Below are positions 1 through 4,798 of a stretch of 6,236 bases of DNA, piece by piece (the stretch's first letter is position 1; each line of letters starts with the position of its first letter). This DNA comes from Alphaproteobacteria bacterium. Its GTDB lineage: Bacteria; Pseudomonadota; Alphaproteobacteria; Caulobacterales; Caulobacteraceae. The notes below the pieces were generated by a model. The model did not search any database. It saw only the letters and a program-made list of their open reading frames with translations, and had not been told where the DNA came from. Where the stretch lies: the NCBI GenBank assembly GCA_018895795.1, contig JAHINZ010000049.1:1-6236 (forward strand). Reading direction: 5' to 3'. A program made the translations under genes and the position numbers.

Positions 1-1454
1 GCGTGGACGTCAGCTGGGTCACGCCGAACTTCCTCGCGGGCAAGTACACCGCCGCCGAAGAAGGCTTCCTGTTCGACAACGAAACCGGCAGCACCACCTA
101 CAAACAGTTGGTGTTCGAAGGCTCGGCCTCGGGCAACCTGTTCACCCTGCCGGCCGGTCCGCTGGGCGCAGCCTTCGGGTTCCACTATCGCAAGGACTCG
201 ATCAACGACACCCCCGGCGCGATCACCCTGGCCGGCAATGTGTGGGGCGCTTCCACCGCCGGCATCACCAAGGGCGATGACGTGACGCGCGAAGTGTTCG
301 GCGAACTCAGCGTACCGCTGCTGAAGGATCTGCCGTTCGCCAAGAACGTCGAACTGTCGCTGTCGGGCCGTCACACCAAGGTCAACAGCTACGGCGAGGA
401 CGACACCTACAAGCTGGGCCTGAACTGGCAGATCATCCCGTCGCTGCGCCTGCGCGCCACCAAGGGCACCTCGTTCCGCGCCCCGGCCCTGTTCGAACTC
501 TACAAGAACAAGGAAACCAGCTTCGCCTCACAGCGCTCGCTGGATCCCTGCATTCGCTGGGCGCAGAACCTGGCTCAGGGCAACCTGCCGCAATATGTGG
601 CCAATAACTGCGCGGCCGCCGGCGTCCCCGGCACCTTCACGGGCTCGGGCGCTTCGGCGACCGTCACGGCGGGCGGCGGCAAGGGCGCCCTGGTCGCCGA
701 AACCTCCGAAGCGGTCACCTATGGCGTGATCTGGACTCCCAGCTTCGCGGACCTCAACGTGGCCGTCGACTATTTCAACATCGACGTCAGCAATGAAGTC
801 ACCCAACTGGGCGCGGCCAAGATCGTCGGCGGCTGCTATCGCTCGCTGTCGTTCCCGACCGACAAGCTGTGCACGCTGTTCAAGCGCAACGCCGGCTCGC
901 ACCTGATCACGGACGTCACCAACAACTATCTCAACATCGCCGAGCAACTGAACCGCGGCATCGACCTGACCGTTCGTTACGGCCAGGAACTGCCCTGGGA
1001 AACCCGGATGACCGTCGACCTGCAATCGACCTGGCAGTTGAAGGACACCCGGGCCCTCGCCGTCGACTCCATCGTCGACAAGAACGGCTTCGTGGGTGAT
1101 CCGGATTGGACGGGCCAGCTCGACTTCCGCTTTGAGCGCGGCGACTGGACGGCCTTGTGGGCCGTGGACATGATCGGCAAGGCTTCCGACGCCGAGGACT
1201 ATGTCGACAAAAACACCGCCGGCACCACCTTCTACAAGATCCACACCGAGTTCACGGCCTATCACAGCCTGTCGCTGCGGAAGAAGTTCGAGGATTGGAC
1301 CCTGCTGGGCGGCGTCGCCAACCTGTTCGATGAGGCGCCGCCGGCGGTCAGCCTGGGCCAGGGCAATTACGATACGGTGGGAACCTCGGTGTTCTCGTCG
1401 CAATACGACTATATCGGCCGCCGCGTGTTCATGAACATCACGGCCCGCTTCTAG
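1..1454 (+). CDS. TonB-dependent outer-membrane receptor, C-terminal part (5' end outside window)
   Basis: This is the barrel portion of a TonB-dependent receptor, an outer-membrane protein that imports siderophores, vitamins or carbohydrates using energy from TonB-ExbB-ExbD. The frame is open to the left edge, so the GTG at position 3 is an internal valine; signal peptide, TonB box and plug lie outside. About 483 residues are visible, roughly half of a usual 800-1000-residue receptor. Alternating polar/hydrophobic strands are separated by long loops. The segment around residues 155-170 (RATKGTSFRAPALFELY) is characteristic of the family. Two cysteine pairs (C183/C203 and C278/C290) probably close extracellular loops. 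The protein ends in NITARF, with the terminal phenylalanine used for outer-membrane barrel assembly. A terminator follows 24 bases after the stop. The substrate cannot be read from this part. Family assignment is secure; substrate is unknown. Confidence 0.96.
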   Translation, partial: VDVSWVTPNFLAGKYTAAEEGFLFDNETGSTTYKQLVFEGSASGNLFTLPAGPLGAAFGFHYRKDSINDTPGAITLAGNVWGASTAGITKGDDVTREVFGELSVPLLKDLPFAKNVELSLSGRHTKVNSYGEDDTYKLGLNWQIIPSLRLRATKGTSFRAPALFELYKNKETSFASQRSLDPCIRWAQNLAQGNLPQYVANNCAAAGVPGTFTGSGASATVTAGGGKGALVAETSEAVTYGVIWTPSFADLNVAVDYFNIDVSNEVTQLGAAKIVGGCYRSLSFPTDKLCTLFKRNAGSHLITDVTNNYLNIAEQLNRGIDLTVRYGQELPWETRMTVDLQSTWQLKDTRALAVDSIVDKNGFVGDPDWTGQLDFRFERGDWTALWAVDMIGKASDAEDYVDKNTAGTTFYKIHTEFTAYHSLSLRKKFEDWTLLGGVANLFDEAPPAVSLGQGNYDTVGTSVFSSQYDYIGRRVFMNITARF

Positions 1455-1478
1455 TCACAGACCTATGCGCTAACATGA

Positions 1479-1508
1479 ACGGCGGCGGGGCGACCCGCCG
1501 CCGTTTTT
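1479..1508 (+). terminator. Intrinsic terminator after the TonB-dependent receptor
   Basis: An 11-bp perfect stem (ACGGCGGCGGG at 1479-1489 with its complement at 1494-1504) is closed by a GCGA tetraloop of the GNRA class and followed by TTTTT (1504-1508). It lies 24 bases after the receptor stop and reads on the + strand. The structure is seen directly; termination is inferred from the standard intrinsic-terminator form. Confidence 0.93.
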
Positions 1509-1526
1509 GTATCGAGTTTTTGGACT

Positions 1527-1532
1527 GGGGAG
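1527..1532 (+). promoter_or_regulatory. Ribosome binding site supporting the GTG start at 1542
   Basis: GGGGAG lies 9 bases upstream of the GTG. It decides the start of the sulfotransferase, because no competing ATG with a better site is present just upstream and the first strand of the fold begins about 27 residues later. Confidence 0.75.
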
Positions 1533-1541
1533 CGCCCTCGC

Positions 1542-2330
1542 GTGAACGCCATCATCCGGGGCAAGCCCGATAATCTGGACGAAATCGGTCAGCGCTTTGA
1601 CCGGGCCCGGCTGACGACGCCGGTCTATCTCAACAGCGTGCCCAAGGCCGGCACCCATCTGATGCGCAACATCATGCGGATGTTCGTCGCGCCCGATCAG
1701 CACTGGCGGCGCGAATATATCCAGCACGCCATCCTGCGGCAGAACGGACCCGAGGCCTTCTCCAAGGCCAAGCCGATGATAAGCTGGGGCCACATGCTGT
1801 TCTCGGACGAGTCCGCCGTCGCGCTGCGCGACGTGCGCCACATCGTGCTGGTGCGTGATCCCTATGACTGGGTGCTGGCCCGCGCGCGCTTCTACCTGTC
1901 CGACGAATTCCAGGGCAACCTGAACCATATCAAGAACGGCGGCGCCTCGGCCGAGGACGTGATCATGATGATGATCCTGGGCGCGCACGGCCGCGTGCCC
2001 GACCTGAAGGACATCTTCAGCATGAACGCCGTGGCCTGGATGGGCTCCAGCGCCGTGCTGGTGCGCTACGAGGACATCGTCGACAGCCTGAAGGATCTGG
2101 GATCCAAGCGCGCGGAGGCTTTCTTCGGCAAGCTGCTGTCCGATTGCGGTTTGGACCTGCCCGCCGACTGGCGCGACCGCGTCGAGACCGGCGCCGACCG
2201 CCGCGAAAGCCGCACGGCCAGCGAGAATCTCAGCGTCACGGCCGACCTGCCCAAGACGCTGTCGGAGACGCACAAACGGGTGGTGGACTTCCACGCGCCG
2301 GGGCTGCGGGCGCTGCTGGGCTACGGGTAG
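1542..2330 (+). CDS. PAPS-dependent sulfotransferase family protein
   Basis: A 262-residue protein with the fold signatures of cytosolic-type sulfotransferases, which move sulfate from PAPS to a hydroxyl or amine. The 5'-phosphosulfate loop is at residues 32-41 (SVPKAGTHLM), with K35 in the place of the usual PKSGT lysine. A GH pair at 83-84 fits the position of the catalytic histidine. The 3'-phosphate-binding motif is at 101-117 (IVLVRDPYDWVLARARF), with R105 as the expected phosphate contact. LVRYEDI at 173-179 is another family landmark. There is no signal peptide or membrane segment, so it is probably cytoplasmic. Length is normal for a single-domain enzyme, with no TPR fusion. It starts with GTG behind a good ribosome binding site. 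It sits downstream of the receptor gene but is separated from it by a terminator. The acceptor (surface glycan, lipid or small molecule) is not predictable. Confidence 0.88.
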   Translation: MNAIIRGKPDNLDEIGQRFDRARLTTPVYLNSVPKAGTHLMRNIMRMFVAPDQHWRREYIQHAILRQNGPEAFSKAKPMISWGHMLFSDESAVALRDVRHIVLVRDPYDWVLARARFYLSDEFQGNLNHIKNGGASAEDVIMMMILGAHGRVPDLKDIFSMNAVAWMGSSAVLVRYEDIVDSLKDLGSKRAEAFFGKLLSDCGLDLPADWRDRVETGADRRESRTASENLSVTADLPKTLSETHKRVVDFHAPGLRALLGYG

Positions 2331-2340
2331 CCACTTGCCC

Positions 2341-2470
2341 CCACCGGGCCGCTTCGCGACCGTCCGCCCCCGGAGGGGGCGGATGAAATCACCTTCCCCC
2401 TCTGGCGGAGGAGCGCCCCCGGGTCGCGCGAAGCGCGCCCGAGGACAGGCTCCGCGCCGAGGGGGCGCGT
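2341..2470. repeat. Cluster of GC-rich intergenic palindromes
   Basis: Nearly the whole space between the convergent sulfotransferase and ybjQ genes is made of inverted repeats. They are: a small imperfect hairpin with a CGC/GCG core (about 2348-2362); a perfect 9-bp stem (2363-2371 with 2375-2383); and a nested structure in which GCGCCCCC (2413-2420) pairs with GGGGGCGC (2461-2468) around an inner hairpin (2421-2429 with 2433-2440, one bulged T, GAA loop). No T-run follows any of them. This resembles degenerate REP-like intergenic repeats common in GC-rich alphaproteobacteria. A role as a bidirectional transcription block is possible but not shown. Confidence 0.7.
2363..2383. repeat. Perfect 9-bp hairpin
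   Basis: TCCGCCCCC (2363-2371) is followed by a GGA loop and its exact complement (2375-2383). It begins 33 bases after the sulfotransferase stop. It has no T-tract, so it is at best a Rho-assisted or RNA-end-stabilising structure rather than a classical terminator. Confidence 0.7.
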
Positions 2471-2478
2471 TCGCCGCC

Positions 2479-2796
2479 CTACAGCACGACCGCCGTGCCC
2501 GACACCGAGACCATCATCATCGAGCCGTTCGGGCCGACGGTGTTGTAGTCGAGGTCGACGGCCAGGATGGCGTTGGCGCCCAGCTTCTCGGCTTCCTTCT
2601 CGAGGTTCTTCATGGCGTCCTCGCGGGCCCGGGCCAGAACCCGTTCATACGACTTGGAGTGGCCGCCGACGAAGTCGCGGATGGCCGCCATCAGGTCCAG
2701 CACCACGTTCGCGCCCAGGATCGACTGGGCGTAGATCGCGCCCTTGTAGTCTTGAACCGGCCGACCTTCGATGAAGGGCGTGGTCGAGATCAGCAT
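2479..2796 (-). CDS. YbjQ/UPF0145 family protein (heavy-metal-binding-domain fold)
   Basis: A 105-residue protein of the YbjQ/UPF0145 (DUF74) family, small cytoplasmic proteins that form multimers and whose function remains unsettled; the 'heavy-metal-binding' label comes from fold similarity. Recalled E. coli YbjQ aligns along its whole length. Shared blocks are STTPFIEG (residues 4-11), ILGAN (26-30), IRDFVGG (39-45) followed by S..YE, a charged helix (about 51-72), and the C-terminal LGAN..L.VD.DY.TVG.NGSM.MVSVSGTAV (72-103), which is the family hallmark. The frame stays open up to 2904, but the added 36 residues do not match the family. The ATG at 2796 has an AGAGG site 7 bases upstream and gives the usual length, so it is chosen. 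It is convergent with the sulfotransferase and divergent from the DUF4112 pair. Confidence 0.95.
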   Translation of the reverse strand: MLISTTPFIEGRPVQDYKGAIYAQSILGANVVLDLMAAIRDFVGGHSKSYERVLARAREDAMKNLEKEAEKLGANAILAVDLDYNTVGPNGSMMMVSVSGTAVVL

Positions 2797-2803
2797 GAAT
2801 AAA

Positions 2804-2808
2804 CCTCT
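2804..2808 (-). promoter_or_regulatory. Ribosome binding site of the YbjQ-family gene
   Basis: On the minus strand AGAGG lies 7 bases before the ATG at 2796. It supports the 105-residue start over the longer open frame that begins at 2904. Confidence 0.75.
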
Positions 2809-2949
2809 GTGCGCCGCGCGCGCCAACAGCCTTAACTTAGGGCCAAACGTCGGTGTTCGCGAGGGGCTCCCCCGAAACGAGAGACTTTCTGACGCCGTTT
2901 TCATCTGGCGGGGGAATCTGGCGTCGCGCCACTTCCTGCGGGGCGTGGC

Positions 2950-2974
2950 TTAAGGCAGATTAACCACCAGTTTT
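2950..2974 (+). promoter_or_regulatory. Possible CtrA-like TTAA box cluster
   Basis: TTAA occurs at 2950-2953 and again at 2960-2963 (6-base spacer), followed after 7 bases by TTTT at 2971-2974. The Caulobacter cell-cycle regulator CtrA binds TTAA-N7-TTAA. The first pair is one base short in spacing and the second has a poor right half, so neither is a full match. The cluster sits 18-42 bases before the first DUF4112 start, a plausible regulatory position. Tentative only. Confidence 0.25.
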
Positions 2975-2980
2975 CGCCCC

Positions 2981-2984
2981 GGAG
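2981..2984 (+). promoter_or_regulatory. Ribosome binding site supporting the GTG start at 2992
   Basis: GGAG lies 7 bases before the GTG. No upstream ATG or GTG in the same frame has a comparable site. Confidence 0.65.
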
Positions 2985-2991
2985 TTTTCTG

Positions 2992-3453
2992 GTGATCTTC
3001 GCCAAGTCGCACCTCGACCTGCACAACATCCGCAACAATGTCGAACGGGTGAAGAAGCTATCGGACAATGTGGTCGGCATCGGGCCGCTGGGCATCGGCC
3101 TGGACGGCCTGCTGACCTGGATCCCCGGCGCTGGCGAGCTCTACAGCCTGGGCGCGGGCGGGCTGATCATCATGGACGCCGTGCGCGCGCGCTCGGCGCC
3201 GATGGTCGTCGTGCAGATCGTGGCCATCATCCTGATCGACACCGTGGCCGGGGCGCTGCCGGTGGCCGGCAAGATCGCCGACGTGCTGTTCACCGGCCAC
3301 AAGTGGTCAGCCGACATGCTGACCAAGCACATGGATGACACCATCTATTTCGAAGGCACGCGCAAGGACGCCCAGGGCACGGCCGACTATCGCGACCTTC
3401 TGTCCAGGATTCAGGCCGGCAAGGAAAAGCGCCGGGTTGTTTTCCTCGGCTGA
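2992..3453 (+). CDS. DUF4112 family protein, first tandem copy
   Basis: A 153-residue protein that I assign to DUF4112, a bacterial family of unknown function with small glycine/proline-rich hydrophobic segments. The family pattern is visible: LSD..VGIGP.GIGLDGLL.W.PG.GELYSLGAGGL (23-58), then a strongly hydrophobic stretch (71-82), IDTVAGALPVAGKIADVLF (82-100) and a polar C-terminus. D38, P45, D83, P90 and D97 occupy positions that are conserved in the neighbouring copy. Two short hydrophobic segments (about 50-62 and 71-92) suggest membrane association, but neither is a convincing signal peptide. The GTG start is chosen because of the GGAG 7 bases upstream. It is the first gene of a probable two-gene unit: the paralogue begins 46 bases after its stop. 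No function is known. Confidence 0.85.
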   Translation: MIFAKSHLDLHNIRNNVERVKKLSDNVVGIGPLGIGLDGLLTWIPGAGELYSLGAGGLIIMDAVRARSAPMVVVQIVAIILIDTVAGALPVAGKIADVLFTGHKWSADMLTKHMDDTIYFEGTRKDAQGTADYRDLLSRIQAGKEKRRVVFLG

Positions 3454-3499
3454 TCGGCGACAACAGACAACCTAATGACGGGCTAGGCGTTGATCGAAC

Positions 3500-3943
3500 A
3501 TGACCCTTGAAGCCGCCCCCTCTATCTCGCAAGGCGACAGCCATCGCGCCCGCGCGCATCGCGCCTGGAAGTCGGCCGACACCATCAAGCGCCTGTCGGA
3601 CCGGCTGATCGGCATCGGTCCGTTCGGCCTGGGCCTGGACGGCGTCCTGGCCTGGGTGCCGGTGGTCGGTCCATTGTATAGCCTGGGCGCCGGCGGCCTG
3701 TTGCTGATCCACGGGATGCAGGGCGGGGCGTCGGTCTTCACCCTGGCCAGGATGCTGGCCTATGTGGCCCTGGACACCGCCAGCGACACCGTGCCGTTCG
3801 CCGGCTCGCTGGTCGACACCCTGTTCCCCGGCCACCTGATGGCCGCCAAGGCGCTGCAAAAGGACATCGAGGCCCGCCACGGCCTGCCCGACGATATCGC
3901 GGCGGCCAGGGTCAAGAAGAAGCGCGGCAAGGCCAAGCGCTAG
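3500..3943 (+). CDS. DUF4112 family protein, second tandem copy
   Basis: A 147-residue paralogue of the preceding gene, roughly 45% identical by eye across the core. The core reads LSDRLIGIGPFGLGLDGVLAWVP (32-54), LYSLGAGGL (59-67), a hydrophobic stretch (79-92) and LDTASDTVPFAGSLVDTLFPGH (91-112). It differs from copy one by a longer Arg/Ala/His-rich N-terminus (1-26) and a strongly basic tail (RVKKKRGKAKR, 137-147), which might contact nucleic acid, a partner or membrane phospholipid. The ATG at 3500 lacks a strong ribosome site (a weak AGG 12 bases upstream), so translational efficiency may be modest. The 46-base gap without a terminator suggests co-transcription with copy one. A terminator hairpin begins 43 bases after the stop. 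No known function. Confidence 0.85.
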   Translation: MTLEAAPSISQGDSHRARAHRAWKSADTIKRLSDRLIGIGPFGLGLDGVLAWVPVVGPLYSLGAGGLLLIHGMQGGASVFTLARMLAYVALDTASDTVPFAGSLVDTLFPGHLMAAKALQKDIEARHGLPDDIAAARVKKKRGKAKR

Positions 3944-3986
3944 GCGGCTCAGGGAATATCGACATTCGGGTATTCGACACACATTT

Positions 3987-4026
3987 CACCGTCTTCCCCG
4001 CGAAAGCGGGGATGACCGGTGTTTTT
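3987..4026 (+). terminator. Intrinsic terminator built from a GNRA-loop intergenic palindrome
   Basis: The core stem CCCCGC (3996-4001) is closed by a GAAA tetraloop and GCGGGG (4006-4011). It extends outward through T3995-A4012, one T-T mismatch, C3993-G4014 and T3992-A4015, a bulged C4016, and CACCG (3987-3991) with CGGTG (4017-4021). TTTTT follows at 4022-4026. It lies 43 bases after the second DUF4112 stop and acts on the + strand only; there is no T-run on the other strand. The core resembles the widespread GTCATCCCCGC-GAAA type intergenic repeat of proteobacteria. Confidence 0.85.
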
Positions 4027-4076
4027 GGACCCTTCTGGGCCAAAACTCCGAAGGTTTGACGGACTGTCGACCGATT

Positions 4077-4766
4077 CTAGTCGACGGTCGGAAGGTCCGC
4101 GACAAGAACGGTCAGGTCGGGAAAGGCCAGGGACCTGACTTCGCCGTCTCGATTGACTTGCCGGATCTCGCCGTAGCCGTCCGGGCCAGGTTGGCGATGG
4201 ACAAAGATCCGGCGGCCCGAGGCGTCGACAACCCAATAGTCGCTCACGCCATAACGCGCATAGAGCGACGCCTTGAGCCCAAGGTCGTAAAGGAGCGAGC
4301 TGTCGGCCACCTCGATCAGCAGCAGGACATCGGGGCCACGCACCGCGTCCACGCGCGTTTCAATCGAATGCAGAAAGATGTCGGGCACGGGGCTGAAGCC
4401 TCGCGCGAGCGATAGCGTGCCCTCGACATGGATGGCGACATCGTCGGACAGGTGGCGGTGCAGAAGCCTTATGAGGATGCGCTTGGCTTCCATGTGCGGA
4501 GCGTTCTGCGGCGACATGTCGAGCAGCGCTCCGTCGATAAGCTCCACTCGCTCATCGGGATCGAGAGCGCCTAGCTCAACCATACGAAGAGCATCATCGA
4601 GTGTGAAGCGGACGGGCTCGCTCGTGTCGCGATGAACGAAACGGCCATCGACCAGCCCCAGCTCATCATAGGGCGGCAGCAGACCTCCCGCCTGCAGGAT
4701 GAGGATCTCATCCTGCGTGAAGCGGTGATGGGGCGTCGGCTGCTGGAAGCGAACGGGCGCGTTCAT
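4077..4766 (-). CDS. Uma2 family endonuclease-like protein
   Basis: A 229-residue member of the Uma2 family (PD-(D/E)xK restriction-endonuclease fold), often found in many copies in cyanobacteria and some alphaproteobacteria; biological role unclear. Family landmarks are VELIDGALLDMSP (74-86), H91, PD at 128-129, LLLIEVADSSLLYD (148-161), K165, and YARYGVSDYWVVD (169-181). The candidate catalytic set is E75, D129, E152 and K165, all present, so it looks intact. Oddly, the N-terminus holds a second, weaker copy of the FT..E...L...G.L.....L.DG motif (16-47) before the normal one (54-85). The gene lies 32 bases after the scpA stop on the same strand and may be read from its transcript. The ribosome site before the ATG is weak. 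Codon use is visibly less biased (CTA, CTT, GGA, GCT, ACA occur) than in scpA. Confidence 0.9.
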   Translation of the reverse strand: MNAPVRFQQPTPHHRFTQDEILILQAGGLLPPYDELGLVDGRFVHRDTSEPVRFTLDDALRMVELGALDPDERVELIDGALLDMSPQNAPHMEAKRILIRLLHRHLSDDVAIHVEGTLSLARGFSPVPDIFLHSIETRVDAVRGPDVLLLIEVADSSLLYDLGLKASLYARYGVSDYWVVDASGRRIFVHRQPGPDGYGEIRQVNRDGEVRSLAFPDLTVLVADLPTVD

Positions 4767-4798
4767 GATCCCAGCCTAGCACAGGTCGGCGGAGGCCG

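Larger units (their letters stand above)
2797..2991. other. Divergent intergenic region between ybjQ-like and DUF4112 genes
   Basis: These 195 bases should hold the promoters for both divergent genes. I see no clean housekeeping -35/-10 pair on either strand. Visible items are a TTAA pair at 2950-2953 and 2960-2963, an ATCTGGCG direct repeat at 2903-2910 and 2916-2923 (13-base period), and a second isolated TTAA at 2832-2835. The open frames crossing it lack family matches and look like chance. Confidence 0.6.

Noticed and set aside
528..1403. Long open frame (291 codons) antisense to the receptor
   Set aside because: It mirrors the receptor's G/C-biased third positions, has a low-complexity Arg/Val/Asp/Gly composition and no family motif.
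1470..2294. 274-codon open frame antisense to the sulfotransferase
   Set aside because: It lies wholly opposite a gene with clear motifs and crosses the terminator hairpin; composition is typical of antisense frames in GC-rich DNA.
2335..2802. 155-codon + strand frame across the palindrome block and ybjQ-like gene
   Set aside because: It is the shadow of the YbjQ-family gene; its first part is simply translated repeat sequence.
2861..2873. GGGGCTCCCC palindrome in the divergent intergenic region
   Set aside because: The two-base centre cannot form a stable hairpin and the motif is too short to separate from chance.
2797..2904. N-terminal extension of the YbjQ-family protein to 141 residues
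   Set aside because: The extra 36 residues do not match the family, and the ATG at 2796 has its own well-spaced ribosome site.
3290..3982. 230-codon open frame antisense to the DUF4112 genes
   Set aside because: It spans the ends of two real genes and their spacer on the opposite strand and shows no recognisable domain.
4042..4058. Small AAAC/GTTT hairpin with UUCG loop on the minus strand after the Uma2 gene
   Set aside because: Only five pairs with a bulge and a short T-run; too weak to call as a terminator, though it sits in the right place.
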